A stretch of 64,000 nt of DNA, taken from positions 1 to 64,000 of the forward strand of contig JAQWFQ010000002.1 in assembly GCA_029238665.1 (NCBI GenBank), read 5' to 3'. Made by a program: the position numbers and the translations under genes. Below are positions 26,478 to 35,276 of the stretch, piece by piece. The DNA comes from Crocinitomicaceae bacterium. GTDB lineage: Bacteria; Bacteroidota; Bacteroidia; Flavobacteriales_D; Crocinitomicaceae. The notes under the pieces are model-generated. The model made no database searches and had not been told where the DNA came from. It saw only the letters and a list, made by a program, of their open reading frames with translations. Numbering within the stretch: position 1 is the first letter of the stretch; every line of letters begins with the position of its first letter.

Positions 26478-28352
26478 TTATAGCGCTTTATAGTCTTGGT
26501 AAATTTCGTGCAAAAAGGCATTCCCTTTTTGTGTTTCTACTTCCTCTTCTTCTGCAGAAAAACTACTATTTACAACCTTTTGGCTTCGCATAGAATAAAC
26601 CATAGACCCTTTAGGTGTAACCCACCCATACCCTCCTATAACCGTATGAAGTGCAAATTCAGGAACATTTGGGTTAAGCAGGTCTTTGCTCCACTTATAC
26701 GAAGAAACATCTCCGCCTAGCTGATTCATTAACGTTGTTGCAATGTCAGATTGAGATCCCACTTTATTAATCTTTACCCCACGAAATTCATCGTTTAATG
26801 GGGCTCCCCAAATAAGCATTGGAATTCTATAGAAAGCATTGTCGTGTGGACTTTGGGCCGTAGGCGATGCATGCCCATGATCGGCAACAAAAATGAAAAT
26901 TGTATTTTCAAACCAATCTTGTTTCTTACACGAGACTACAAAATCATTTAAGCACTCATCTGCGTAAACCATTGAATTCATAAAAGCACCTTCAATACCC
27001 TTCCATGTCTGACGTGAGCTAGTTGGATGATCATACGGCGAATGCGTGCTCCCTGTAAACGCACACTGTAAGAATGGTTCTTTGGCTTTATTGATTCGAT
27101 CAAGAAACAACGTATACAACGCTTCATCATAGTAATTCAGTTTTCCGCGGTCAAGCCCAAAAGGAAAATCACTTTCATCTTTAACATCTTCAAAACCATG
27201 ATCCATAAAATACCCACCAATGTTTCCATACTTTAAATCGCCACTAAAAATATAGCCTGAAGAATACCCCCAATCTTGAAAATCTTGATTCAATGCCCGA
27301 AGTTTTCTATGTTTTTCAGGCTGTAACGATACTGATATTTCTGGAATAGCTGGATTTCCACTAAAAATACTACTGTTTCCTATTTCAGAAGTACTGCTTG
27401 TTGAATACATGTTTGTAAATAACAGTCCTTCTTTTGATAGCGCGTCAAAATTTGGAGTTGCTCCCTTTGTTTCACTCAAACACCCTACCGCTTCGGCGGC
27501 CCAACTTTCCATAATCACAAACACAACATTGGGACGCTTGTTAGAGAAGATTTGAACGTCATGTTCGCGTGGATAGGCGTAATAATCTTCAACAATACTT
27601 TTGGCTATCTTAGGGTCAACCTTAGGGATTGACTCGTCTATTTCACTCCTGTTGTAAAGTAAATAGCTGTTCCCAAAATAATACGTTGAATTGATTGATA
27701 AATCGTTCGCAATGTGTTTTTTTGAAAAATATGCAGAATCAATATTAATTGGTATCTGTTGCCATCCACCTCGTGCCAATAAGAAACAAAGACCGCCTAA
27801 GAATAAAAATGAGCTTAATGCTGTTGGTATTCTAAATACAACTTTTTGGGTCTGTAAAATTGTTTTTTTCTTAAACAAAAAATGCATTATTCGCCACGCA
27901 AAAACAAACTCTAAAATGGCATATACAACAAACCAAAAGGTCATTGAATAATCAGCAGTTCGAAACACTTCATCAGGGTTAGATAAATGCGTAAAAACCC
28001 GCGATGTTAATTTGTGATTCCACTCTGGATATGCATTAATTTCACCCGCATGAATGAACGAACAGATTAAAGCTTCAATAAGTATAATTCCAAGGAATAC
28101 GGCTCGTGTTAATTTGAAGGGCTTAACTAAATAAACGGCGATAAAAAATAATGGGATGACACTTAAAAACCCACCTGTTGAAAGGTCTAAACGAATGGAA
28201 TAAATAAACGTTAGGCACCATTCTATCCATGAAACATCTTGAAATTTATCCCAATTATGAATTGAAAACAAAAGTCGTTGAAAATCAAATAACAGAATCC
28301 AAAACAAAAGTAGTTTTAGAAAATGAAGTGTGAGTCGTTTCACTAGTTGCAT
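26478..28352 (-). CDS. LTA-synthase-like sulfatase-fold membrane protein
   Basis: A 624-residue protein with about five N-terminal membrane helices (residues 1-220) and an extracytoplasmic alkaline-phosphatase/sulfatase-fold domain beginning NVVFVIMESWAAEAVG. The metal and nucleophile region reads STSEIGNSSIFSG, and a late metal motif is FVADHGHASP. In Gram-negative relatives such proteins transfer phosphoglycerol or phosphoethanolamine to surface glycans or lipids; the exact product is unknown here. The neighbouring GT9 gene fits LPS modification. A -7 element ends 4 bases before the ATG, implying almost no leader. Confidence 0.9.
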   Translation of the reverse strand: MQLVKRLTLHFLKLLLFWILLFDFQRLLFSIHNWDKFQDVSWIEWCLTFIYSIRLDLSTGGFLSVIPLFFIAVYLVKPFKLTRAVFLGIILIEALICSFIHAGEINAYPEWNHKLTSRVFTHLSNPDEVFRTADYSMTFWFVVYAILEFVFAWRIMHFLFKKKTILQTQKVVFRIPTALSSFLFLGGLCFLLARGGWQQIPINIDSAYFSKKHIANDLSINSTYYFGNSYLLYNRSEIDESIPKVDPKIAKSIVEDYYAYPREHDVQIFSNKRPNVVFVIMESWAAEAVGCLSETKGATPNFDALSKEGLLFTNMYSTSSTSEIGNSSIFSGNPAIPEISVSLQPEKHRKLRALNQDFQDWGYSSGYIFSGDLKYGNIGGYFMDHGFEDVKDESDFPFGLDRGKLNYYDEALYTLFLDRINKAKEPFLQCAFTGSTHSPYDHPTSSRQTWKGIEGAFMNSMVYADECLNDFVVSCKKQDWFENTIFIFVADHGHASPTAQSPHDNAFYRIPMLIWGAPLNDEFRGVKINKVGSQSDIATTLMNQLGGDVSSYKWSKDLLNPNVPEFALHTVIGGYGWVTPKGSMVYSMRSQKVVNSSFSAEEEEVETQKGNAFLHEIYQDYKAL

Positions 28353-28356
28353 GACA

Positions 28357-28364
28357 CAAAAATA
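28357..28364 (-). promoter_or_regulatory. -7 element directly before the LTA-synthase-like start
   Basis: The minus strand reads TATTTTTG, then 4 bases, then the ATG at 28352. Transcription would start at or next to the start codon. The -33 box is not clear. Confidence 0.45.
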
Positions 28365-28504
28365 CTTAATTAAAACGCACGTACCACCGCATATTTAAGT
28401 TCCAATTTTACACAACCAATTCACCTTAAGCCTTTGCTTTTAAATTGGAAGAACGCCATTGTAAATACATTAAATGAAAAACAGAAGGCAAACACCCTTC
28501 TCAA

Positions 28505-28540
28505 AAACAAAAAGAGCCTCCAAAAATGGAAGCTCTTTTT
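28505..28540 (-). terminator. Intrinsic terminator of the fabH-accB-accC unit
   Basis: On the minus strand, AAAAAGAGCTTCC pairs with GGAGGCTCTTTTT around a short A/T loop (one mismatch), followed by GTTTTTGA. It begins 19 bases after the accC stop. Confidence 0.75.
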
Positions 28541-28558
28541 ACTAAATTATATCAAATA

Positions 28559-29893
28559 CTAAAACTCGAACGTTTCCATGAAACTTGTTGTAAAGTCGCC
28601 TAAGTTAAACTGCTCATCTTCCATTAATTTCTGATGGAAGGGAATAGTCGTTTTAACTCCTTCGATAACGTATTCACCCAAAGCTCTTTTCATTTTTAAG
28701 ATTGCTTCTTCACGCGTTTGTGCAACAACAATCAATTTTGAAATCATAGAATCGTAGTTAGGTGGAATTGTATAACCCGCATATACATGGGTATCAATAC
28801 GAATCCCATGTCCTCCTGGAGCATGATAACTTGTGATTTTACCTGGAGAAGGTCTAAAGTTTGCATTCGGATCCTCTGCATTAATTCTACATTGAATTGC
28901 GTGCATTTTTGGATAGTGATTCTCTCCAGACATTTTTTCACCTGCAGCAAGTTTTATTTGCTCCTTAATTAAGTCAAAGTTAATTACCTCTTCTGTAATT
29001 GTGTGCTCAACTTGAATTCGTGTATTCATTTCCATGAAGTAGAAGTCACGGTGCTTATCTACCAAAAACTCAACAGTACCTACACCTTCGTAACTTACTG
29101 CTTTTGTCGCTTTAATCGCTGCAACACCCATTGCCTCTCTTAACTCATCGGTCATAAACGGAGAAGGTGTTTCTTCTACCAATTTTTGGTGACGACGTTG
29201 AATAGAACAATCTCGTTCAGATAAATGGCAGGCATTCCCATATTGGTCACCTGCAATTTGAATTTCAATGTGTCTTGGCTCTTCAATGAATTTCTCCATG
29301 TAAAGACCATTGTTTCCAAAGGCTGCTGCAGATTCAGCACGGGTACCATCCCAAGCTGACTCCATTTCGTCCTCTTTCCATACCACACGCATTCCCTTTC
29401 CACCACCACCGGCAGTTGCTTTAAGAATTACAGGGTATTTAATTTTTTTAGCCGTGATTATCGCATCTTTTAAATCTTTAAGGATACCTACAGAACCTGG
29501 AATACATGGTACTCCCGCTGCAATCATCGTTGCTTTTGCACTGGCCTTATCTCCCATTCCTGCTATTTGCTCTGGAGTTGCACCAATAAATTTGATGTCG
29601 TGCTCTTCACATACTTTCGAGAATTTTTCATTCTCAGAAAGAAAGCCGTAACCTGGGTGAATGGCATCTGCATTTGTGATTTCTGCAGCTGCAATAATAT
29701 TAGGGATTGATAAGTATGACTGAGCACTAGTCGCAGGACCAATACAAACAGCTTCGTCAGCAAATCGAACAGGTAAACTATCCTTATCTGCAGTTGAATA
29801 AACTGCAACCGTTTTAATACCCATTTCTTTACACGTACGAATTACACGCAAAGCGATTTCTCCCCTATTGGCAATCAATATTTTTTTGAACAT
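28559..29893 (-). CDS. accC: Acetyl-CoA carboxylase, biotin carboxylase subunit
   Basis: A 444-residue ATP-grasp enzyme that carboxylates biotin on AccB, the first step of malonyl-CoA formation. Visible landmarks are [20 protein letters not shown] at the N-terminus, the glycine-rich ATP lid [10 protein letters not shown], the catalytic segment [17 protein letters not shown] and the C-terminal biotin-carboxylase domain. The length is typical of the free-standing subunit. accB lies 71 bp upstream and fabH before it, all on one strand. The terminator follows directly. Confidence 0.96.
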   Translation of the reverse strand: MFKKILIANRGEIALRVIRTCKEMGIKTVAVYSTADKDSLPVRFADEAVCIGPATSAQSYLSIPNIIAAAEITNADAIHPGYGFLSENEKFSKVCEEHDIKFIGATPEQIAGMGDKASAKATMIAAGVPCIPGSVGILKDLKDAIITAKKIKYPVILKATAGGGGKGMRVVWKEDEMESAWDGTRAESAAAFGNNGLYMEKFIEEPRHIEIQIAGDQYGNACHLSERDCSIQRRHQKLVEETPSPFMTDELREAMGVAAIKATKAVSYEGVGTVEFLVDKHRDFYFMEMNTRIQVEHTITEEVINFDLIKEQIKLAAGEKMSGENHYPKMHAIQCRINAEDPNANFRPSPGKITSYHAPGGHGIRIDTHVYAGYTIPPNYDSMISKLIVVAQTREEAILKMKRALGEYVIEGVKTTIPFHQKLMEDEQFNLGDFTTSFMETFEF

Positions 29894-29964
29894 GCCTAAA
29901 TGTTTTTATTTAAAATAATAACTAGTTCACTTAATTAAAATAGGTGAACCTAACTATAAATAGA

Positions 29965-30456
29965 TTATGAAGGATCAACCAAGAATAATGGTTGGTCATA
30001 TTCAACTGGAGTAGCATCGTCAACTAAAACCTTAACAATTTTACCTGTAATTTCCGCTTCAATCTCGTTAAACAATTTCATTGCTTCAATGATACAAACG
30101 GTATCTCCATTCCCAATTGTTTCTCCAACAGATACAAAAGCATCTTTGTCTGGCCCAGCCGAACGATAGAATGTTCCAATCATTGGAGATTTAATTGTTA
30201 AATATTTAGAATCTTCACTTGCAGTGTCTTCCTTAGCTGGAGCAGCAACTGCTGGCGCAGCAGCCACAGGAGCAAGAGCAGCAGCTACAGGAGCTTGAGC
30301 TGGCAAAGCTGCAGGAGCTTGAACGAAAATTTGTTTTTCCTCTTTTTTGTCTGCAGCCTTGATTGTAATTTTAAAATCGTTTTGTTCGATCTCAACTTCA
30401 CTAATCCCTGATTTAGCGACAAATTTGATTAAATCTTGTACCTCTTTAATATTCAT
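29965..30456 (-). CDS. accB: Biotin carboxyl carrier protein of acetyl-CoA carboxylase
   Basis: A 163-residue protein. The N-terminal helix segment (MNIKEVQDLIKFVAKSG) is followed by a mobile Ala/Pro-rich linker (about 48-85) and the biotinyl domain. The biotin-accepting lysine is in IIEAMKLFNEIEAE, and the thumb-containing strand reads MIGTFYRSAGPDKDAF. It carries carboxyl groups between AccC and the carboxyltransferase AccAD, which is not in the window. It lies between fabH (36 bp) and accC. Confidence 0.96.
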   Translation of the reverse strand: MNIKEVQDLIKFVAKSGISEVEIEQNDFKITIKAADKKEEKQIFVQAPAALPAQAPVAAALAPVAAAPAVAAPAKEDTASEDSKYLTIKSPMIGTFYRSAGPDKDAFVSVGETIGNGDTVCIIEAMKLFNEIEAEITGKIVKVLVDDATPVEYDQPLFLVDPS

Positions 30457-30492
30457 TTCTTTTCTATTTTAATCGTGTGAAAATAATATTTT

Positions 30493-31482
30493 TTACGAGT
30501 TATACGCCCATTTAATATATACTGCACCCCAAGTGAAACCTCCACCAAATGCAGATAAAATTAACGTATCCCCTTTCTTTAATTGCTTTTCATAATCCCA
30601 CAAACATAAAGGTAAAGTTCCGGCAGTTGTATTCCCGTACTTCTCTATGTTTATCATAACCTTTTCTTTTGGAAGCCCCATGCGGTTTGCTGTAGCATCA
30701 ATAATTCTTAAGTTCGCCTGATGCGGAACAAGCCAATCAACATCGTCACTTGTAAGGTTATTTTTCTCCATAATTTCAGCAGAAACCTCAGCCATGTTTG
30801 TTACTGCAAACTTGAAAACTTGTTTCCCTTCTTGCTTCACAAAATGCATTTTCTTTTCAACGGTTTCAGCTGAAGCTGGATTTGCCGATCCTCCAGCAGG
30901 TTGAACTAAAAATTCTCTACCTGCACCATCAGAACGAAGGATAAAGTCTTGAACTCCTAAACCTTCTTCATTTGGCTCTAACATAATTGCGCCAGCTCCA
31001 TCTCCAAAAATTACACACGTTGTCCTGTCTTCGTAGTCAATGATTGAACTCATTTTATCTACCCCAACAACAATTACCTTCTTATACTTTCCAGTTTCAA
31101 TGAATTGAGCGCCCGTAGAAATTGCATAGATAAACCCTGAACATGCTGCAATTAAATCAAAACCCCAAGCATTACTCATTCCTACCTTGTCACACAATAC
31201 ATTTGCTGTACTAGGGAAAGGGTAGTCAGGTGTTACCGTTGCTAAAATGACCAAGTCAATATCCTCGGCTGCTGTATTTGTTTTCTTAAGTAAAGCCTCA
31301 ACCGCACCTGCGGCCATGTCAGAAGATGCCCCATCTTTCATGATGCGTCTTTCTTTGATGCCTGTTCGAGAGGTAATCCACTCATCGTTCGTATCTACGA
31401 TTTTAGAAAGCTCTTCGTTTGTAAGTACATATTCTGGTAAATACCCTTGTACTCCTGTTATTCCTGCAGTTATTTTACTCAT
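30493..31482 (-). CDS. fabH: 3-oxoacyl-[acyl carrier protein] synthase III (FabH)
   Basis: A 329-residue condensing enzyme that joins acetyl-CoA and malonyl-ACP to start fatty acid chains. The Cys-His-Asn triad is visible as Cys in [12 protein letters not shown], His in [11 protein letters not shown] and Asn in [10 protein letters not shown], with the family-typical [13 protein letters not shown] near the N-terminus. It is the first gene of a fabH-accB-accC unit. A 24-bp dyad at 31531-31554 and a weak TATATTTA box lie about 45-70 bases upstream, and a terminator-like hairpin separates it from rpmF, so independent regulation of initiation is likely. Confidence 0.95.
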   Translation of the reverse strand: MSKITAGITGVQGYLPEYVLTNEELSKIVDTNDEWITSRTGIKERRIMKDGASSDMAAGAVEALLKKTNTAAEDIDLVILATVTPDYPFPSTANVLCDKVGMSNAWGFDLIAACSGFIYAISTGAQFIETGKYKKVIVVGVDKMSSIIDYEDRTTCVIFGDGAGAIMLEPNEEGLGVQDFILRSDGAGREFLVQPAGGSANPASAETVEKKMHFVKQEGKQVFKFAVTNMAEVSAEIMEKNNLTSDDVDWLVPHQANLRIIDATANRMGLPKEKVMINIEKYGNTTAGTLPLCLWDYEKQLKKGDTLILSAFGGGFTWGAVYIKWAYNS

Positions 31483-31523
31483 AGTCTAGTTAATACTCTG
31501 TTCTAATCAATAATAATTCCGAT

Positions 31524-31554
31524 TAAATATAGTGACAATGTATACATTATCACT
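31524..31554 (-). promoter_or_regulatory. Probable operator (24-bp dyad) overlapping the fabH promoter
   Basis: The two plus-strand halves AGTGACAATGTA (31531-31542) and TACATTATCACT (31543-31554) are inverted copies with 11 of 12 positions paired. On the minus strand the dyad runs straight into TATATTTA (31531-31524), a near match to TAnnTTTG, about 42 bases before the fabH ATG. A dimeric repressor such as a TetR- or GntR-type protein bound there would cover the -11 to -35 region. The regulator is not identifiable here. Confidence 0.6.
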
Positions 31555-31590
31555 GAGAAAAGTTCCAAAATCATTCGTCAATCTAGTTCC

Positions 31591-31634
31591 AAAAAACAAA
31601 GAAAGGCCACACAAGAATCACCCTGGTCGCCTTT
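31591..31634 (-). terminator. Terminator-like hairpin after rpmF
   Basis: On the minus strand AAAGG and CCTTT form an outer stem with an inner CCA/TGG, separated by a 3-base bulge, followed by CTTTGTTTTTT. The stem is imperfect, so termination may be partial. Confidence 0.45.
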
Positions 31635-31704
31635 GGGCTTTAAATCCCCATTGAAGAATATTCTAAAACGGAACTTAATCCATTTTTTAGAATCTCAATA
31701 CCAA

Positions 31705-31720
31705 TCTTCATAAATGAAGA
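31705..31720. repeat. Perfect 7-bp dyad just after rpmF
   Basis: TCTTCAT and ATGAAGA are separated by AA, 16 bases after the rpmF stop. A looser 8-bp hairpin (TTCTAAAA/TTTTAGAA, 31661-31692) follows. Neither has a T run. They may be processing or 3'-end stabilising structures, or chance. Confidence 0.35.
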
Positions 31721-31735
31721 ATAACTTACAGCTAA

Positions 31736-31927
31736 TTAAACTGCAACTTCTTTTTCTGCAACTACCTTACCTTTGTAGTACAATTTCCCTTCATGCCAGT
31801 GAGCATGGTGAAATAAGTGTGGTTGTCCAGTTGTTGGGCATGTTGCAATATTCTTTGCCTCAGCCTTCACGTGAGTTCTTCTTTTGTCACGTCTCGTTTT
31901 CGAGATCTTTCGTTTTGGATGTGCCAT
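31736..31927 (-). CDS. rpmF: 50S ribosomal protein L32
   Basis: A 63-residue basic ribosomal protein beginning [19 protein letters not shown], the standard Bacteroidota L32 opening. The zinc-ribbon remnant has one Cys followed by His residues ([15 protein letters not shown]) rather than four Cys, which I take to be normal in this group. It lies 103 bp after the DUF177 gene, its usual partner in bacteria. Three dyads lie between its stop and fabH. Confidence 0.97.
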   Translation of the reverse strand: MAHPKRKISKTRRDKRRTHVKAEAKNIATCPTTGQPHLFHHAHWHEGKLYYKGKVVAEKEVAV

Positions 31928-32030
31928 TTTACTTTGTTTACTTTTTTATTTACTTGTTCTCCGTATCCCTACGTCAAACTTAATAATCACTTTTCGCAGT
32001 TTCCTGCATTTATAATAAATGCTTTCGCTT

Positions 32031-32594
32031 CTATTTCAATCCTTTTAATGCTGACCAACGCGGGTCAACTTCATCCTGGTCATCTTCTTCTGAATCATCA
32101 GACAACTCATCATTGTCTTCAGCTTCAAATTTCTCTTCAACTAATACATACTCTTTTAATTGTTCCATCATGTCTTCATTGCATTCCCCTTCATCATGAA
32201 TTGATCTTAAAGGCAATGAAACCATAATAAGTTCAAGGATATTGTCCGAAACATCCAATTCAAATTCTTCAGGGTAAACAATAATTAACGATTCATCGTC
32301 ACAAGGCTCAGTATCAAACTTATAAACAAGTTGATACGCTCCTTCAACAGCAACCTCGATTGGGTCAGTACAACGGTCACATTCAGACTGAATAACTCCG
32401 CTAATGGCATAATGACCAATAAGCATTGTTTCCTTTTTGTCTAGAATCAACTCGATTTTCACATTCCCCTTGCGAATTATTGAGTACTCATAGTTATCAA
32501 AGAACGTGTCTGTGATGTTAAAATCAAATTTGTGTGCCCCTATCTTTAAACCAACAAAGGGTATAATATAATCTCTATTTAACTTCACTTTCAC
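32031..32594 (-). CDS. YceD/DUF177 family protein
   Basis: A 187-residue protein of the DUF177 family, linked to 23S rRNA or L32 biology through its near-universal pairing with rpmF. Landmarks are the CxxC pair in ECDRCTDPIEV and the acidic C-terminal stretch ending VDPRWSALKGLK. The start is GTG at 32594: an in-frame TAG immediately precedes it, so nothing longer is possible, and no ATG is near. A 9-bp hairpin sits at the presumed 5' end of its mRNA. It is cytoplasmic. Confidence 0.92.
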   Translation of the reverse strand: MKVKLNRDYIIPFVGLKIGAHKFDFNITDTFFDNYEYSIIRKGNVKIELILDKKETMLIGHYAISGVIQSECDRCTDPIEVAVEGAYQLVYKFDTEPCDDESLIIVYPEEFELDVSDNILELIMVSLPLRSIHDEGECNEDMMEQLKEYVLVEEKFEAEDNDELSDDSEEDDQDEVDPRWSALKGLK

Positions 32595-32602
32595 CTAAAT
32601 TT

Positions 32603-32626
32603 CCCTACTTCACACTAGAAGTAGGG
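32603..32626 (-). ncRNA. 5'-end leader hairpin of the yceD-like/rpmF mRNA
   Basis: The arms CCCTACTTC (32603-32611) and GAAGTAGGG (32618-32626) form a perfect 9-bp stem with a 6-base loop. The -7 box at 32631-32638 would place the transcript start within a few bases of the hairpin foot. A stabilising or regulatory structure is inferred; no known riboswitch or ribosomal-protein binding fold is recognised. Confidence 0.45.
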
Positions 32627-32630
32627 GCGG

Positions 32631-32638
32631 CAAAGTTA
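32631..32638 (-). promoter_or_regulatory. -7 promoter element of the yceD-like/rpmF unit
   Basis: The minus strand reads TAACTTTG, a full TAnnTTTG match, 37 bases before the GTG start. Upstream there is TTTA rather than TTTG at about the -33 distance. Confidence 0.5.
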
Positions 32639-32691
32639 ACAATTTTAACTTTAAACCTGAAAAATACTGACTTTTATTTTTAACTGCTTTT

Positions 32692-33801
32692 TTATGTTTC
32701 TTTTCGTTTGTCTCTTCTAAAGTCAACTCTTTTTTGTGCCTCTAGTGGATTTGCCGTTATTTCTTTTTCCAATTCATGGTTTCTAAAAGCATCAATAGCC
32801 ATGTATATCGCATTTCTCATTGAAGTTCCAGAAGCTTTATCTTGCCCAACAATATCATATGCTGTGCCGTGATCTGGAGATGTTCTAATAATTGGAAGGC
32901 CTGCCGTGAAATTAACACCCTCGTCAAATGAAAGTGCTTTAAACGCAGCCAATCCTTGATCGTGATACATTGCTAAAACACCGTCATAATGCTGTCGAGC
33001 ACTCGAACCAAAAAAGCCATCAGCTGGAAACGGTCCAAAAGCAACAATTCCTTCGCTTTTCGCTTTATCAATACCTGGTATAATTGACTCTAATTCCTCC
33101 GTGCCCATTTTACCACTTTCGCCAGCGTGTGGATTCACACCAAATACTGCTATTTTCGGTCTTCTAATTCCAAAATCGTGCGTCAAGCTTGCAGCGAAAG
33201 ATTTGATCTTACCATACACCTTGTCTGCTGTTAACGTAGTAGCAACATCCTTTAATGGAATATGACTAGTAACCAATCCTACACGTAGAGATGGAGCAAT
33301 CATTAGCATAAGCGCATCATCTTGGCCTGACATGTCAGCTAAGTACTCTGTATGACCGGGGAATTTAAATCCAGATTGATTCATTGCATCTTTTGATATT
33401 GGCGCAGTAACAAGCACATCAATTTTACCTGAAGCTAAATCACTCGTTGCCGCCTCAAGGGATTCAAATGCTAAACGACCCCCTTCAGGCGTTGCTCTAC
33501 CTAAGTCAAACTTAATTTCGTCTTGCCAAAGGTTAACAATGTTGATTTTTTTATCCTTAGCCCCATCAACGGAGTCCGAATTCAAAAACACAAATTCTTT
33601 GACATCTAAGTTTTTCTTGTGAAACGAAAACACTTTAGATGACCCGTAAATAATTGGTGTACAGCTCAACAATAACCGTGTATCGTTTAAAGCTTTCATG
33701 ATAACCTCAGGACCAATGCCGTTCACATCTCCTATCGAGATACCTACACGAACTGGTGCCTTTGTTATAATTTCTTTATTTGCTTCTTTCTTTTTATCCA
33801 T
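32692..33801 (-). CDS. pdxA: 4-hydroxythreonine-4-phosphate dehydrogenase (PdxA)
   Basis: A 369-residue enzyme of the pyridoxal 5'-phosphate pathway that oxidises 4-phosphohydroxy-L-threonine. Motifs: RVGISIGDVNGIGPEV at the N-terminus, the metal-binding His in FPGHTEYLADMSG, GVNPHAGESGKMG, and MYHDQGLAAFKAL with a second metal His, then SPDHGTAYDIVG with the third. Its ATG overlaps the pepA stop by one base. PLP is also the cofactor of the Alr half at 6643-8901. Normal length. Confidence 0.95.
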   Translation of the reverse strand: MDKKKEANKEIITKAPVRVGISIGDVNGIGPEVIMKALNDTRLLLSCTPIIYGSSKVFSFHKKNLDVKEFVFLNSDSVDGAKDKKINIVNLWQDEIKFDLGRATPEGGRLAFESLEAATSDLASGKIDVLVTAPISKDAMNQSGFKFPGHTEYLADMSGQDDALMLMIAPSLRVGLVTSHIPLKDVATTLTADKVYGKIKSFAASLTHDFGIRRPKIAVFGVNPHAGESGKMGTEELESIIPGIDKAKSEGIVAFGPFPADGFFGSSARQHYDGVLAMYHDQGLAAFKALSFDEGVNFTAGLPIIRTSPDHGTAYDIVGQDKASGTSMRNAIYMAIDAFRNHELEKEITANPLEAQKRVDFRRDKRKET

Positions 33802-35192
33802 TAAGCGTAATTTTTAAGGAAGTGATACAACAACCTAACACCTACACCAGAACCTCCTTTGGTTCTATAGGCTTCATTTTTATCTAACCATGCTGGACCA
33901 GCGATATCCATATGTACATACGGTGCTTTAACAAAATGCTCTAAGAATTTCCCTGCGGTAATCATCCCCGCAGAAGGGCCTCCTAGATTCTTTAAGTCCG
34001 CAATTGGAGATTTTACTTCGTCAAAATATTCATCCCAAAAAGGAAAGCGAACTACGCGTTCAAACGAATTATTTCCAGCAACTTCTAATTGCTTAAAATA
34101 GCGATCATCTGCATTACCCATAATTATTGAAGCATGCATTCCGATGGCACGGTGTGCAGCACCCGTTAATGTAGCAGAATCAATAACAACTTCCGGATCA
34201 AACTTTGCAGCATAAGACAAGGCATCTGCCAAAATCATTCTTCCTTCAGCATCCGTATTTAATACCTCAACCGTTGTGCCGTCAAACATTGTAATTACAT
34301 CACCTGGAGCGTATGCATTTAGTCCTGGCCTGTTATCTGTAGCAGGAATTAGAGCTATAATATGGAGTGGAAGATTTTGTTTTGCTGCCAAGTAAATTGC
34401 TCCACCCATACACGCTGCTCCACCCATGTCACTTTTCATAATATCCATAGACTGAGCTGTTGGCTTCAAGCTTAATCCTCCGGTGTCATACACAACTCCT
34501 TTACCAACTAAAACGATGGGCTTTGTGTTTACCGCATTGTCTGGCTTGTATTCTACAATTGTAAACGTTGGCGGATCAATTGATCCTTTATTTACACTGA
34601 GGAGCCCTCCCATTTTCAAGGCTTCGATTTGAGCTTTTTCAAGCACCGTAACCTTTAAATCAGAATCCATTCCTAAGGCTTTTATTTCTTCGGCCAATTG
34701 TTCTGCATTTAAAAACGAAACAGGTTCATTCACCATGTCTCTTGCCCAAGAAACTGCCTTTGTAATATTCACAAGTTCGTCTACATCAGCAGTAGAAAAA
34801 CTGTCATCAACACAAATTGACTTTAGTTTATTCGTTCTTTTTTCAGCATCTGAAAAGTATTTATTGAACTGGTAATTAGACAACATTAGACCTTCAACAA
34901 AAGAGAAGCTTGCATTTTTAGTTCCATGAACAGCAATCGCTTCTGCTTCTTTACTTAGTGACGCCCTTACTTTTGAGCCTGCAACACGCATCTTTTCATC
35001 GTCAGTGTTCACTTTTACTAACGCTATGATTGAATTAAGACTTGATACAATTTTCAACTCTTCGTCCAATAACAAGAATTCAGAAAACAACGCTGTATCT
35101 TCTGTTGACAGTGTAGTTGGAATATTCCCTTCTGAACCAATAATTACGCGATTTGTAATATATTCTTCGTTAGCCTTATTTATTAACTGCAT
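33801..35192 (-). CDS. pepA: Leucyl aminopeptidase, M17 family
   Basis: A 463-residue cytoplasmic dizinc exopeptidase. The catalytic domain carries GKGVVYDTGGLSLKP (metal Lys/Asp and catalytic Lys), the Asp cluster around MKSDMGGAACMGG, and the M17 signature NTDAEGRMILADAL, with the catalytic Arg. The N-terminal macro-like domain is short and diverged. The stop shares a base with the pdxA start. A TATTTTTG box precedes the gene by about 20 bases. I infer general peptide turnover. Confidence 0.94.
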   Translation of the reverse strand: MQLINKANEEYITNRVIIGSEGNIPTTLSTEDTALFSEFLLLDEELKIVSSLNSIIALVKVNTDDEKMRVAGSKVRASLSKEAEAIAVHGTKNASFSFVEGLMLSNYQFNKYFSDAEKRTNKLKSICVDDSFSTADVDELVNITKAVSWARDMVNEPVSFLNAEQLAEEIKALGMDSDLKVTVLEKAQIEALKMGGLLSVNKGSIDPPTFTIVEYKPDNAVNTKPIVLVGKGVVYDTGGLSLKPTAQSMDIMKSDMGGAACMGGAIYLAAKQNLPLHIIALIPATDNRPGLNAYAPGDVITMFDGTTVEVLNTDAEGRMILADALSYAAKFDPEVVIDSATLTGAAHRAIGMHASIIMGNADDRYFKQLEVAGNNSFERVVRFPFWDEYFDEVKSPIADLKNLGGPSAGMITAGKFLEHFVKAPYVHMDIAGPAWLDKNEAYRTKGGSGVGVRLLYHFLKNYA

Positions 35193-35211
35193 TTTCTAGT
35201 ATTTTGATAAG

Positions 35212-35219
35212 CAAAAATA
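35212..35219 (-). promoter_or_regulatory. -7 promoter element before pepA
   Basis: The minus strand reads TATTTTTG (TAnnTTTG) 20 bases before the ATG at 35192. No clear TTG at -33. Confidence 0.45.
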
Positions 35220-35276
35220 ATCAACTTAATGGATAAACTAAGAAGTAAATGCGTGAACTCTAGATTCCCTAGAAAT

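Noticed and set aside
31483-31735. Absence of plsX between rpmF and fabH
   Set aside because: plsX is often found there in other phyla, but as far as I recall many Bacteroidota lack it at this locus. The gap holds no remnant of a coding frame, so there is no sign of recent loss.
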